A DNA stretch of 64,000 nt from Flavobacteriales bacterium (GCA_016700415.1 CP065018.1:2424001-2488000), one strand, 5' to 3'. Shown: positions 33,376 through 42,954, counted from the stretch's first letter. The notes: generated by a model from the sequence alone, not told the origin. Translations and numbers: made by a program.

Positions 33376-33599
33376 ACCGCTATTGAGAAGGATTGCAGAC
33401 CAACGAACGCAGGAAGTGCCTTGATGTCGTCGTCGCTCATTTCTTCCAGGCAAAGCTCGACCACCTCCTTCAGGTTTGCCTGAAGTTCGTCAAGGCTTTT
33501 TGCCTGCGTATGTGCCCCCTGGATGCTCGGTACAATGCCGATGTACAAGCCACTTTCTGGGTCCTGCTCGATATGGGCGGTGAATTGAATGTTGCGCAT
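33372..33599 (-). CDS. hicB: HicB family antitoxin
   Basis: The 75-residue protein has the HicB partial RNase H fold: FTAHIEQDPESGLYIGIVPSIQGAHTQAKSLDELQANLKEVVELCLEE. It lacks the C-terminal DNA-binding domain found in longer HicB proteins, so regulation may rely on other contacts. It neutralises HicA and is encoded first, with a TATCTTTG -7 box at 33616-33623. Confidence 0.9.
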   Translation of the reverse strand: MRNIQFTAHIEQDPESGLYIGIVPSIQGAHTQAKSLDELQANLKEVVELCLEEMSDDDIKALPAFVGLQSFSIAV

Positions 33600-33615
33600 G
33601 CTTCTTGTCTTTGCT

Positions 33616-33623
33616 CAAAGATA
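33616..33623 (-). promoter_or_regulatory. -7 box of hicBA (TATCTTTG)
   Basis: Read on the minus strand, TATCTTTG matches the TAnnTTTG consensus about 17 bp before the hicB start. No -33 TTTG is evident at the proper distance. Confidence 0.45.
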
Positions 33624-33720
33624 GACAGCCGGGTGGTCGGTTGCGACTGGCCTAATTGAGGCGCTCTTGTGCAAATTCAACCAGTCCGGATCCAACTTCG
33701 TTGCCTTCATCTGCATCGGA

Positions 33721-34107
33721 TCATTCAACTGGCACAAATACGGAAGGATTGTCACCACCATACTCATTGGCCTCTGGCAGTCTAAAATGGATCATGACGC
33801 CGTCAGTTGAACTCGTCGGAGTCACTTGAAAGAATTTCGTGACCGTATCCATCTTGATCGTTGCTTGCCGTGTAATGGTGAATACCGCCCAGTCACTCAT
33901 AGCTATTCCATCGATCATGATCCGAAGCTGATTCATTGTGTCCCGGCGTAATGCAGGCATATCCATGGAGATATGCACCGGATGCCCTAACAATAGGGTG
34001 TCGATCACAAATCCTGAACGTAGTGCTCGTTGTGGCCCGTCCTCAGTCTGGTTCGGTTCACCGCAACAAACCAGTGCCGTCAGACAGAGGTATAACCAAG
34101 TACGCAT
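33721..34107 (-). CDS. Small putative lipoprotein (128 aa)
   Basis: Started at 34107 the product reads MRTWLYLCLTALVCCGEPNQTEDG, a lipoprotein-like signal with the Cys at residue 14 or 15. The mature domain, FVIDTLLLGHPVHISMDMPALRRDTMNQLRIMIDGIAMSDWAVFTI...SSTDGVMIHFRLPEANEYGG, is unfamiliar to me and appears beta-rich. Its start overlaps the mmsA stop (ATGA), so it may be co-translated with mmsA. Base composition is less GC-rich than its neighbours. Confidence 0.55.
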   Translation of the reverse strand: MRTWLYLCLTALVCCGEPNQTEDGPQRALRSGFVIDTLLLGHPVHISMDMPALRRDTMNQLRIMIDGIAMSDWAVFTITRQATIKMDTVTKFFQVTPTSSTDGVMIHFRLPEANEYGGDNPSVFVPVE

Positions 34108-35576
34108 CAGCTCATCCAGTTCACCTTCCCTTCCGGATTCCACTTCGTGGTGGTCTTCTTCAGCTGTGTCCAGAACTCGATGCTGCTCTTCCCGGTGATG
34201 TCGCAGGTGCCGAACTTGCTGTCGTTCCAGCCGCCGAAGCTGAACGGCTCGCGGGGCACGGGCACGCCGATGTTCACACCGATCATGCCGGCGCTGGCGC
34301 GTTCCATCACTTGCCGCGCTTGCCCTCCACTTTGCGTGAAGACCGCCGCCGCGTTGCCATACGGATTCGCGTTCTCGATGGCGATCGCCGCATCAAGGTC
34401 TTTCGTGCGGATGATGGTGATCACCGGGCCGAAGACCTCTTCCTTCGCAATGCGCATGTCGAGCGTCACGTGGTCGATGATGGTAGGGCCGAGGTAGTAG
34501 CCGTCCTTGGCGCCACCTTCCACTGTCGGATCGCGGCCATCGAGAAGGATCTTCGCACCGGCCTTTTCAGCCTCGGCGATATACCCCGTAATGCGCTCAA
34601 AAGCTGCCTTGCTGATCACCGGTCCGAGGGTCTTCCCCGGGATCAGCTTCTTCGCTTCCACCAGCATCTGGTCCACGATGCGGTCCACAGCGCCGACGCC
34701 GACCATCTGTGCGGCGGCCATACAGCGCTGTCCGGCGCAACCGCTCATGCTGGCCACCACGTTGCTGGCGGTCATCTCCACATGCGCGTCCGGTAATACG
34801 ATCAGGTGGTTCTTCGCTCCGCCGAGACATACCGCGCGTTTCAACGAGGCGCTGGCGCGGACGTAGACGATCTTGGCCACCTTGGTGCTGCCCACGAAGC
34901 TCACGGCCTTGATACCGGGATGGTCACAGATGGCCTCCACGATCTCGCGATCACCGTTGACGACGTTGAAGACGCCATCGGGCAGGCCGGCCTCCTTCAG
35001 CAGTTCCGCGATGCGCACACCGCTGATCGGTACCAGCTCGCTCGGCTTCAGGATCATGGTATTGCCCAGCATCAGCGCGTTGGGGATGGTCCAGTGCGGC
35101 ACCATGTTGGGGAAGTTGAACGGCGAAATGCTCACCACCACGCCGAGCGGCTTCCGCTCGATGCGGCACTCCACGCCTTTGCTCACCTCCAGCAGTTCGC
35201 CCTGCACGAGCTGCGGCAGGCTGCACGCGAACTCGGTCAGCTCTGCGCTCTTGTCCACTTCGGCGTAGGACTCGTCCATCGTCTTGCCGTTTTCCTCGTG
35301 CACCAGTCGGGCCAGTTCTTCGCGGTTCTTCAGCAGCAACTCGCGGTATTTGAAGAAGATCTGTGAACGCTCCTTGATCGGCATAGCGCTCCATGCGGGG
35401 AATGCGGCCTCGGCGGCTTTCACGGCGACATCAAGGTCTTTGGCGGTGCTGAGCGGCACGGTGCTGATCACGCTGCCGTCCAGCGGTGAATGCACGTCCA
35501 TTTGCTTTTGGCCGTTGGCACCGGGCTTCCCGGCGATGTAGTTCTCTGTCTTGTATTTCAATGTTGCTGTGGCCAT
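34107..35576 (-). CDS. mmsA: CoA-acylating (methyl)malonate-semialdehyde dehydrogenase
   Basis: This aldehyde dehydrogenase oxidises malonate or methylmalonate semialdehyde with NAD and CoA to acetyl- or propionyl-CoA. The 489-residue protein shows VVSISPFNFPNMVPHWTIPNALMLGNTMILKPSE, VVNGDREIVEAICDHPGIKAVSFVGSTKVA, and GCAGQRCMAAAQMVGVGAV with the catalytic cysteine at about 285 and the RCMA context typical of MmsA. The C-terminal PFSFGGWNDSKFG is also typical. It is on the same strand as the aminotransferase and may act after it. Confidence 0.93.
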   Translation of the reverse strand: MATATLKYKTENYIAGKPGANGQKQMDVHSPLDGSVISTVPLSTAKDLDVAVKAAEAAFPAWSAMPIKERSQIFFKYRELLLKNREELARLVHEENGKTMDESYAEVDKSAELTEFACSLPQLVQGELLEVSKGVECRIERKPLGVVVSISPFNFPNMVPHWTIPNALMLGNTMILKPSELVPISGVRIAELLKEAGLPDGVFNVVNGDREIVEAICDHPGIKAVSFVGSTKVAKIVYVRASASLKRAVCLGGAKNHLIVLPDAHVEMTASNVVASMSGCAGQRCMAAAQMVGVGAVDRIVDQMLVEAKKLIPGKTLGPVISKAAFERITGYIAEAEKAGAKILLDGRDPTVEGGAKDGYYLGPTIIDHVTLDMRIAKEEVFGPVITIIRTKDLDAAIAIENANPYGNAAAVFTQSGGQARQVMERASAGMIGVNIGVPVPREPFSFGGWNDSKFGTCDITGKSSIEFWTQLKKTTTKWNPEGKVNWMS

Positions 35577-35648
35577 GATCTTTCTGCTGTTATCGGAAGG
35601 ACGAAGTTACGTTCCATACCGGCGCATTCAGGAGTAGCAAGACGATGC

Positions 35649-37934
35649 TCAATCACTCACGTTCACAATAAATCGAAAGCCGGGAGCGCCCATGTAGCCG
35701 GAAGTTTCTTCCGGAGTGCCGGGCCGGAAAACGATCCGTTCCAGGTCGGTGCCGACCTTATGCAAATAGGTCTTTACGGCTTCTTGGCGGAAGCCTTCCT
35801 CGGCAACAACGGCCCGTGTCGCGACATCAGCGCCCACTGCGGAAACGCAGCGCTCGCGTTCGGGTTTTCCTTTTGTGGCGGGCGTTCTTGTGTCCAAGAA
35901 CACGACAAAAGCGGGATCGCGCAGGGCGAGGTCCGACACGCGCGAGCTGTCAGCTTTGTTCAGGGGCGATGCCAGTCCAAGGAATTCCATCTTCGCGTGA
36001 GCTGCGCCCCACTCCTCCTGTTCATCCTTGAGGTCGGTCAGCGGCACCAAGGCCACATTCAGTTCCGGCTTCTCTTTCAGCAGCGCGGCCAAGGCATCCA
36101 AGGAGCGCTTTTGGTCCTTGTCGATCTCGATGGTCAAAGGCAGGAAACGGACTTCTTCCATGTCCACATCGTCCCTTCCCCCGAAGGCCCCGGAAACCAG
36201 TTTTACCGGCGCCGCCGCAGCCTTCACCACGAGGTTCTTCAGCACTTTCCAAATGATGGGCCATGGCTTGAACTCCGGATCGTTCAGGTCGCCCTTCACC
36301 GGCACGTCGAGATCGATCTTGCCATGTACATCGCGCAGTAGCGATGCGGCAAGGCGCAGCGGTAGGACGAAGATGCCGGTGTCATGCACGGCGGTCTTTT
36401 TCGCGAAACGCAAGTTATCCGCCTGCAGATGGTTCCTGCTGTCGATCTTCCCGTCCTTGATCGTAGTACTGCCCGTGTAATCCAGCGTTCCGGACAGGAC
36501 GGGGTACGCGCCATACCAACGGCTGTAGGCGTCGAGGTCCGGGAGCGAAAGATCCGCCACTTCCAACGAGGCGTCCACATTTCGGAAATTCTTCGGATCG
36601 AACTTGAAGGTGCTCGTGAGCATTCCACGCCCGTTCAGTCTTGCGGATGCCGTGAAGTCGGCTGTGCCGGTCGCAGTGGTGATCCGGCTGCTACGGATGT
36701 CGATCTGGTCCAGCTTGTAACGGAAGGGCTTCTCCGGGGTGAAGTCCTCGAATTCCACGGCACTGTTGACCATCAACATACTGTCGGCGGTGTACTGGTT
36801 CGCCACGAACTCCTGCCCCAGCAGGCGGATGTAGTCGGCGAGCATCACGAACACATTGCTGGGCGCGGCTTCCAAGTGAGTGTTTGCGCTGTCACCGATC
36901 GCGGTGCTGTCTAATTTCAGCACTTTCGTCCACGTGTTGGAACCATCGGCCCATTGCCGGAAGCGTGTGGTAAGCCCATCGATCAGCACACGGCTGATCG
37001 TGAAGCTCTGCGTCTTCGCGTTCAACGTGTCCAACACAACACGCCCGCTCGTTATGCCGATCAGCTGCGTGCCTCCGCCGTCTGTGAGGTCCACGTTGTT
37101 CAGTTCCAGATCACCGCTTACGGCCAGTGCGGCGGTGTCGGCCCAGCTGTCCTCGAGGTCCAGACCGAGGTCCAGTTCGCCCTTCAGCGCAGTGGTGTGC
37201 ATGAAATCCTGCAGATAAGGCAACAGTTGCGGCAGTGCGAAGTCCTTCAATGTGGCATGCACCGCATAAAGCGATCTCTCCGTGTCGATCTTGAAGCCGC
37301 CGTCGAGTGCGCCGCCACCGTCCAGCGTGAGGCCGAGCAGGAAATCCATCCGCGCACTTTCCGAGGAGATGAGATCGCATTGCATGTGCAGCCCGGAGAT
37401 GCCCACGGGCGCCTTCAGCACGTCGCTATCGTATACGATGCGCCCGCCGGTGATGCGGATGTCCACCATACTGAAGCGCACATGCGTCGTATCCGGGGAG
37501 GCCGTGGTATCCGTTCCGCCCATTTCGAGCAGGTCGCTGAAGTTGAAGCGGTCCGCGTTTTGCGTGATGTGGAAGTAGGGATCCTCGATACGCAGCTGGC
37601 GGAAACGCCAGTCCTTGTTCCGGAACCCGTTCCATAGATCGCTCTTCACTGCGATGCTCTTCCACGAAACGAACGGCTCGGCGCTCCCGCGCTCGGAGCA
37701 TTGCACGCCATTCACCGCGAAGGTGAATGTGAACGGGTTGAGGATGATGTTGTCGATGGAGACGGTGCGACCGATCCATTCCAAGCTGTGCTTTTCGATG
37801 TGGCGTTTCAGCAAGTAGGGCAGGAAGAAGGCCGCGATGCTCAGCAGCAGCAATACGGCAATGCCCGCGAAGAGGAACGGGCGCCAGCGTTTGTTCTTCT
37901 TCTTTCCTTCGGGGTGTGGGGCCATGGGTGGCAA
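35649..37934 (-). CDS. DUF748 (AsmA-like) envelope protein
   Basis: This 761-residue protein starts with a basic stretch and one transmembrane helix (FLFAGIAVLLLLSIAAFFLPYLL), then a long beta-rich AsmA-like region. The N-terminal domain reads IEKHSLEWIGRTVSIDNIILNPFTFTFAVNGVQCSERG and WRFRQLRIEDPYFHITQNADRFNFSDL, both DUF748-like. A second conserved portion is HLQADNLRFAKKTAVHDTGIFVLPLRLAASLLRDVHGKIDLDVPVKGDLNDPEFKP. The C-terminal part (LRDPAFVVFLDTRT) has an OmpA-like flavour. DUF748/AsmA-like proteins are thought to move or organise lipids between membranes; this one is not characterised. Confidence 0.85.
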   Translation of the reverse strand: MPPMAPHPEGKKKNKRWRPFLFAGIAVLLLLSIAAFFLPYLLKRHIEKHSLEWIGRTVSIDNIILNPFTFTFAVNGVQCSERGSAEPFVSWKSIAVKSDLWNGFRNKDWRFRQLRIEDPYFHITQNADRFNFSDLLEMGGTDTTASPDTTHVRFSMVDIRITGGRIVYDSDVLKAPVGISGLHMQCDLISSESARMDFLLGLTLDGGGALDGGFKIDTERSLYAVHATLKDFALPQLLPYLQDFMHTTALKGELDLGLDLEDSWADTAALAVSGDLELNNVDLTDGGGTQLIGITSGRVVLDTLNAKTQSFTISRVLIDGLTTRFRQWADGSNTWTKVLKLDSTAIGDSANTHLEAAPSNVFVMLADYIRLLGQEFVANQYTADSMLMVNSAVEFEDFTPEKPFRYKLDQIDIRSSRITTATGTADFTASARLNGRGMLTSTFKFDPKNFRNVDASLEVADLSLPDLDAYSRWYGAYPVLSGTLDYTGSTTIKDGKIDSRNHLQADNLRFAKKTAVHDTGIFVLPLRLAASLLRDVHGKIDLDVPVKGDLNDPEFKPWPIIWKVLKNLVVKAAAAPVKLVSGAFGGRDDVDMEEVRFLPLTIEIDKDQKRSLDALAALLKEKPELNVALVPLTDLKDEQEEWGAAHAKMEFLGLASPLNKADSSRVSDLALRDPAFVVFLDTRTPATKGKPERERCVSAVGADVATRAVVAEEGFRQEAVKTYLHKVGTDLERIVFRPGTPEETSGYMGAPGFRFIVNVSD

Positions 37935-38010
37935 AGGTCAGCAGAACTTGCCCAGGGGCGTCGTCGCCAAAGGTCCTACCTCGAGGCTTTCCCCATTTTT
38001 CACTATATCA

Positions 38011-38018
38011 TACCTTTG
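38011..38018 (+). promoter_or_regulatory. -7 promoter box (TACCTTTG)
   Basis: TACCTTTG matches TAnnTTTG, in an AT-rich patch (CACTATATCA) 55 bp upstream of the acetyltransferase start. Confidence 0.5.
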
Positions 38019-38072
38019 CGCGCCTTTTCCCCAGCGGGCCATGCCCGTTAACCGGGACCAGACAATACCGCC

Positions 38073-38375
38073 ATGATCGACCTGAGCACCATTCCCTTGA
38101 TCAACGATACCAGTTCCCGCCAATTTGAAATGGAGGTGGACGGTCGGATGGCCAAGGTGGAATACGAACTGAACGGGACCAAAATGTTCTTGACCCACGC
38201 CAAAGTACCCAAGTCCTTGGCCGGCAAGGGCGTGGGCGTGGAGATCGTAGAGCGCGTATTCACTTTCATCGAGGAGAACAACTTGAAGTTGGTACCGATG
38301 TGCTCGTTCGTCACGGCCCACCTGCGCGAGCATCCGGAATGGAAGCGCATCGTGGAGAAGGGTGTTCAGGTCTGA
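38073..38375 (+). CDS. Small GNAT-family N-acetyltransferase
   Basis: The 100-residue protein matches the short GCN5-related YjdJ-like family. It shows FEMEVDGRMAKVEYELNGTKMFLTHAKVPKSLAGKGVGVEIVERVF, with the CoA-binding loop in AGKGVGVE, and CSFVTAHLREHPEWKRIV, the family's C-terminal motif. The substrate is unknown. Upstream is a clear -7 box; gltX follows after 88 bp. Confidence 0.88.
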   Translation: MIDLSTIPLINDTSSRQFEMEVDGRMAKVEYELNGTKMFLTHAKVPKSLAGKGVGVEIVERVFTFIEENNLKLVPMCSFVTAHLREHPEWKRIVEKGVQV

Positions 38376-38463
38376 ACACGATCTCATTCCCCAACCATTC
38401 ACGTCAACGTAGTGGCCGTTCGGCTGGTCCGTCCTGCCCGACGAGCCAGCATACACGTATAGC

Positions 38464-39999
38464 ATGTCCGTAAGAGTTCGTTTTGCCCCAAGCCCCACAG
38501 GGCCGTTGCACATGGGCGGTGTACGTACCGCCCTGTACAACTACCTGTTCGCCCGCAAGCACGGCGGCCAGTTCCTAGTGCGCATCGAAGACACGGACCG
38601 GACGCGGTTCGTTCCCGGAGCGGAGGATTACATCCGTGAAGCACTGGCCTGGTGCGGAATGAAGCCCGATGAAGGGCCATGGGATGGCGGCCCTGATGGC
38701 CCCTACCGCCAAAGCGACCGCAAGCACCTCTACCGGGATTACGCGGAGAAACTGGTGCAGGACGACAAGGCCTATTACGCTTTCGACACGACCGAGGATC
38801 TGGACGCCATGCGAGAGCGGCTGAAGGCCGCAGGTGTCGCTGCACCGGCCTACAATGCCGTTACGCGCGAACACATGAAGAACAGCCTCACCCTGAGCGC
38901 GACGGAGACGCAGGAAAGGCTGGCGCGGGGCGATGAACATGTGATCCGTTTGAAGGTGCCGCGCAATGCTGAGGTCCGCTTCGAGGACGTCATCCGGGGT
39001 TGGGTCACGGTACACAGCTCCAACATCGACGACAAAGTGCTGTACAAGAGCGACGGCATGCCCACGTACCACTTGGCCAACATCGTGGACGATCACTTGA
39101 TGCGGATCACCCATGTGATCCGCGGGGAGGAGTGGCTGCCGAGCGCCCCGCTGCATGTGCTCATGTACGAGGCCTTCGGCTGGGAGCGCCCGGCGTTTGC
39201 CCACCTCCCATTGATCTTGAAGCCCGACGGCAACGGTAAGCTGAGCAAGCGCGACGGCGACCGGCTCGGCTTCCCGGTCTTCCCGCTCGACTGGCAGGAC
39301 CCCGTCAGCGGCGAACGCAGTAGCGGCTATCGCGAGCGCGGATATTACCCGGAAGCCTTCGTGAACATGCTGGCCCTGTTGGGCTGGAACCCAGGCACCG
39401 ACCAGGAGATCATGAGCATGGAAGAACTCACGAAGCTCTTCGACCTGGAACGCGTACACAAGGGCGGTGCGAAATTCGACCCGGAAAAGACCAAATGGTT
39501 CAATCAGCAATACCTGCGCATGCGACCGGACGCCGAACTGGGCGAACAGTTACTCAAGGGTCTTGAAGGTTTGGGGATCACCACCACCACCGAGAAGGCC
39601 ACGGCCGCAGTAGCCTTGCTGAAGGAGCGCGCAACCTTTCCGGAAGACCTGTTGGAAGGCACCTATCTCTTTACGTCGGGATCGCCCCTGGAGGACAATG
39701 AGGAAGGCTTGGCCGAACTGAAAAAACGCTGGAAACCGGAGGCCGCCGACACCTTGAACGCATTCATTGCAAGAATTTCCGAGATGTCATCGGTCCGACC
39801 CGACACCCTTGAACAGGTTTTCAATGAGGTGCTGAACGAGCACGGGAAGAAGATCGGCCAGATCATGCCGCTCTATCGGTTGTTCATGGCCGGTCGCATG
39901 CAAGGCCCGGGCATGTTCGACGTGAGCACCTTGTTGGGCAAAGATGAAGTGATCGTCCGGCTGAAGGCCGGGCTTGGGCGCTGTATGGCATGGGAATGA
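38464..39999 (+). CDS. gltX: Glutamate--tRNA ligase
   Basis: GluRS charges tRNA-Glu with glutamate. The class I HIGH motif is in FAPSPTGPLHMGGVRTALYNYLFAR, and the KMSKS-type loop is LKPDGNGKLSKRDGDRLGFP (about residue 258). The 511-residue length fits the bacterial enzyme; an inserted LDWQDPVSGERSSGYRERGYY follows the loop, as in other Bacteroidota GluRS. It overlaps folB by 4 bases. Confidence 0.95.
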   Translation: MSVRVRFAPSPTGPLHMGGVRTALYNYLFARKHGGQFLVRIEDTDRTRFVPGAEDYIREALAWCGMKPDEGPWDGGPDGPYRQSDRKHLYRDYAEKLVQDDKAYYAFDTTEDLDAMRERLKAAGVAAPAYNAVTREHMKNSLTLSATETQERLARGDEHVIRLKVPRNAEVRFEDVIRGWVTVHSSNIDDKVLYKSDGMPTYHLANIVDDHLMRITHVIRGEEWLPSAPLHVLMYEAFGWERPAFAHLPLILKPDGNGKLSKRDGDRLGFPVFPLDWQDPVSGERSSGYRERGYYPEAFVNMLALLGWNPGTDQEIMSMEELTKLFDLERVHKGGAKFDPEKTKWFNQQYLRMRPDAELGEQLLKGLEGLGITTTTEKATAAVALLKERATFPEDLLEGTYLFTSGSPLEDNEEGLAELKKRWKPEAADTLNAFIARISEMSSVRPDTLEQVFNEVLNEHGKKIGQIMPLYRLFMAGRMQGPGMFDVSTLLGKDEVIVRLKAGLGRCMAWE

Positions 40000-40340
40000 T
40001 CGAGGTCAACGGTATCAAGGTGTACGCCTATCATGGCTGCCTCACAGAGGAAGGGCGCATCGGTGGGCACTACCGTGTGGACGTCGCTATTCAGGGCGAC
40101 ATGGCCCGTGCGGAGCGGACGGACAAGCTCACGGACACCATCGATTATAGCCGTGTAACGGCCATCGTGGTGGAACAGATGGCCGAGCGCTCCCACTTGA
40201 TCGAGCATGTGGCCGCCCGGATACTCGCGGCCTTGCGTGGAGAGTGGCCCCATGGCTTCGTCTGGCGGGTCCGGCTGGAAAAGGAACACCCGCCCATTCC
40301 GGGTGCGGTGGACCGCGTTGTGTACACCGTGGAGGGTTAA
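39996..40340 (+). CDS. folB: Dihydroneopterin aldolase
   Basis: FolB converts 7,8-dihydroneopterin to 6-hydroxymethyl-dihydropterin in folate synthesis. The 114-residue protein has MIEVNGIKVYAYHGCLTEEGRIGGHY (catalytic Glu near 20), TIDYSRVTAIVVEQM and SHLIEHVAARILAAL, the pterin-binding Glu motif. The start overlaps the gltX stop (ATGA), with ATG 39990 as an alternative. Confidence 0.93.
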   Translation: MIEVNGIKVYAYHGCLTEEGRIGGHYRVDVAIQGDMARAERTDKLTDTIDYSRVTAIVVEQMAERSHLIEHVAARILAALRGEWPHGFVWRVRLEKEHPPIPGAVDRVVYTVEG

Positions 40341-40403
40341 GGAGGAAGCGGTTATCTTCGCGGCCCTGAATATGGCCTAATGGGCAAATAAGGGAAAAGC
40401 AAT

Positions 40404-40474
40404 GGTCGCGTGGCCGAGTGGTTAGGCACAGCTCTGCAAAAGCTGCTACTGCGGTTCGAATCCGCACGCGACCT
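40404..40474 (+). tRNA. tRNA-Cys (anticodon GCA)
   Basis: The 71-nt gene has acceptor GGTCGCG/CGCGACC, discriminator T73 (the cysteine identity base), D-arm in TGGCCGAGTGGTTAGGCA, anticodon stem CAGCT/AGCTG around CTGCAAA (anticodon GCA at 40436-40438), and T-arm GCGGTTCGAATCCGC. CCA is not encoded. A TATCTTCG -7-like box lies at about 40352. Confidence 0.94.
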
Positions 40475-40481
40475 CACCCAA

Positions 40482-40505
40482 GACGCTCCGGAACCCCGGG
40501 GCGTC
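40482..40505 (+). terminator. Hairpin after tRNA-Cys
   Basis: GACGCTCCGG and CCGGGGCGTC form a 10-bp stem with one G-T pair and the loop AACC. It lies 8 bp after the tRNA. There is only a weak T-run after it. Confidence 0.55.
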
Positions 40506-40581
40506 CTGCATTTGGCCCAATTTTGCCGTGCATACCGATCCCCCTGCTTCCACGTTGTGTCCACCGTAGTTCACTGACCGC

Positions 40582-42954
40582 ATGCGACCTTCCCGAACGC
40601 TGTTCCTTGCCTCCGGCCTCCTCGGTCTGGCCGGAAGTCTAACGGCCCAACCCGCCATCGGCCATTGGCGTGATCACTTTCAATACCGGAAGACCATCGC
40701 GGTGGTCCAAGGCAACGATGACATTTACTGCGCAACCACCACGGCGGTCTTCAAATACAACGAGCAGTCCGGCGAGACCGAGCGCTACACGAAAGTGAAC
40801 GCATTGAACGACGTCGATATCCTGACCCTGGGCTGGAATACGGACCGGAGCGCCCTACTGGTGGGCTACAAGGACGGCAATCTCGATGTGGTCCAGGACG
40901 GCAGTTCCATCAACCTGCCGGACATCAAGCGCAGTTCCATCGTGGGCGATAAGGGCATCTACTACATCACCAACGAGGGTGATCTGGCCTATTTGGGCTG
41001 CGGCTTCGGTATCGTGGTCGTGGATCTGGCCCGCATGGAGGTGAAGGACACTTGGTTGATCGGCCCGAATGCCGCACAATTGCAGGTGAACAGCATCGCT
41101 TTCCATGGGGATTCCATTTATGCCGCCACCCAGCAGGGCCTCTTTGCAGCCTGGCGGTGGGAGGCCAATTTGGCCGCTTACACCAATTGGCACAAAAGGC
41201 CGGACGTCCCGAGTGCGAACGGTGTGTTCTCTACCGTCCTCTCCTTCGGCGGCAAGGTGCTGGTGAACCACAAGGGAAGCACGGACCCCACAGCACTGCT
41301 GGACACGACGTACTACTATGACTCTGGGTGGCATGTCATGACCGCCATCCAAGGCAATTCCAACATGAACATGCATATTTCCCGGGATGGTTCCACCCTC
41401 ACGGTCAGCCAACTTGGACGGGTGCGGCAGTTCAACACGGACTTGAACGAGACCTACTATGCCGACCAAGCCTCCGGAAATGCCCCCATGGGACCAGTGG
41501 ACGCCATCGGGCGTGAGAACGGCGGCCTGTGGGTGGCAACAAGCGCCCATGGCCTTGTCCGCTTTAGGGGGGATGGCGACGTGACGGACATTTATCCAAA
41601 TGGTCCTTCCAACAACAATGTCTATCGTATGTCCTCCGCCAAGGGTTCCTTGTATGTCACCACAGGGGCGCCCTCGGGGAATTGGGGCGATGAATTCCGC
41701 AAGGACGGGGTGCATTTCCTGATGGAAGGCCGCTGGGGGACGGCCGACCATGGCAACGATCCGCTTTTTGCCTCCGGTAGCAACGACTTTGGCGCTGAAT
41801 TGAACGATGTTATGCCCGTGCAGGTCGATCCCGAGGACGAAAACCACGCTTTCGTGGGAAGTTGGGATGATGGCTTGTTGGAGATGCGCGATGGCCGTGG
41901 TGTCGGATTCTTTGATGCTGATAACAGCACATTGCAGCGGTTCCAGAACAACGCCTCGAACAATGTGCCAACACAGGTTGGCGGACTGGCCTTTGATGAA
42001 AAAGGGAACCTCTGGGTCACCAACAGCAACTGCGCCGCCCCCATCAGTGTCAAGCAAAAGAACGGTAACTGGCACTCCTTTTCAGCCAACGCCGCCCTGG
42101 CTAATAATACGCTGCTCTCAGACATCATTGTGGGAATGAACGGATACAAATGGATCGTCAGGCCCCGCAGTGCCGGCATGCTGGTATTCACGGACAATGG
42201 CACCCCGTCCGATCCGGGGGACGACCAAGCCAAAGCCCTCAGCACCTTCGAAGGCCAGGGAGGGCTGCCTTCCATGGACGTGTTCGCCGTGGCCGAGGAT
42301 AAGGAACAGCAGATCTGGGTGGGCACGGGAAAAGGGGTTGCGGTGTTTTACAACCCGGACGCGGTGTTCACCAACGGGGATTTCGACGCTCAACAGATCT
42401 TGATCGAGCAAGATGGGAATGTCCAGATCCTTCTGGAGACGGAATCGGTAAGCGCGATCGCGGTGGACGGGGCCAATAGAAAGTGGCTGGGCACCCAGAC
42501 CAGTGGCGTCTTCCTAGTATCGGCTGACGGCACGAAGGAGATCGCCCATTTCACCGCGGCGAACAGCCCGTTACCAAGCGACAACGTCATTTGCCTGAAC
42601 ATCGATGCCGTGACCGGCGAAGTGTTCATCGGCACCGATCAAGGTATCATGGGCTACCGCGGGGAGGCCACCGAGGGCAGCGAGACGGCCGACTGTACCA
42701 GCGTATTCCCCAATCCGGTCAGAGAGACCTTTACCGGCCCCGTGGCCATTACCGGCCTGGTGCGGGGCAGTGATGTGCGTATCACGGACGTGGCCGGCAA
42801 CCTTGTGTTCCACACCATATCTTTGGGCGGTCAGGCCATATGGCCCGCCACGGACATGACAGGCAACCGTGTTAGTACCGGGATCTACCTTGTTCTGGCC
42901 GTGGACCCCGATGGTATACGCAAGTGCAATACCAAAGTGGCCGTAGTGAGATAG
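40582..42954 (+). CDS. porZ: PorZ-like T9SS component, two beta-propellers with sorting domain
   Basis: PorZ is part of the T9SS attachment complex that delivers anionic LPS for anchoring cargo. The 790-residue protein has a signal peptide (LFLASGLLGLAGSLTAQ), then the diagnostic start AIGHWRDHFQYRKTIAVVQGNDDIYCATTTAVF. Two stretches of propeller repeats follow, for example DVDILTLGWNTDRSALLVGYKDGNLDVVQ and GVAVFYNPDAVFTNGD. The end is a type A sorting-like domain (SVFPNPVRETFTGPVAITGLVRGSDVRITD). PorZ next to recO is a known order in Bacteroidota. Length and motifs fit well. Confidence 0.9.
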   Translation: MRPSRTLFLASGLLGLAGSLTAQPAIGHWRDHFQYRKTIAVVQGNDDIYCATTTAVFKYNEQSGETERYTKVNALNDVDILTLGWNTDRSALLVGYKDGNLDVVQDGSSINLPDIKRSSIVGDKGIYYITNEGDLAYLGCGFGIVVVDLARMEVKDTWLIGPNAAQLQVNSIAFHGDSIYAATQQGLFAAWRWEANLAAYTNWHKRPDVPSANGVFSTVLSFGGKVLVNHKGSTDPTALLDTTYYYDSGWHVMTAIQGNSNMNMHISRDGSTLTVSQLGRVRQFNTDLNETYYADQASGNAPMGPVDAIGRENGGLWVATSAHGLVRFRGDGDVTDIYPNGPSNNNVYRMSSAKGSLYVTTGAPSGNWGDEFRKDGVHFLMEGRWGTADHGNDPLFASGSNDFGAELNDVMPVQVDPEDENHAFVGSWDDGLLEMRDGRGVGFFDADNSTLQRFQNNASNNVPTQVGGLAFDEKGNLWVTNSNCAAPISVKQKNGNWHSFSANAALANNTLLSDIIVGMNGYKWIVRPRSAGMLVFTDNGTPSDPGDDQAKALSTFEGQGGLPSMDVFAVAEDKEQQIWVGTGKGVAVFYNPDAVFTNGDFDAQQILIEQDGNVQILLETESVSAIAVDGANRKWLGTQTSGVFLVSADGTKEIAHFTAANSPLPSDNVICLNIDAVTGEVFIGTDQGIMGYRGEATEGSETADCTSVFPNPVRETFTGPVAITGLVRGSDVRITDVAGNLVFHTISLGGQAIWPATDMTGNRVSTGIYLVLAVDPDGIRKCNTKVAVVR

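Noticed and set aside
32062..33483. 473-codon plus-strand frame opposite the aminotransferase and hicBA
   Set aside because: It is antisense to three well-supported genes; its composition (His, Arg and Val rich) is typical of a reverse-complement shadow in GC-rich DNA.
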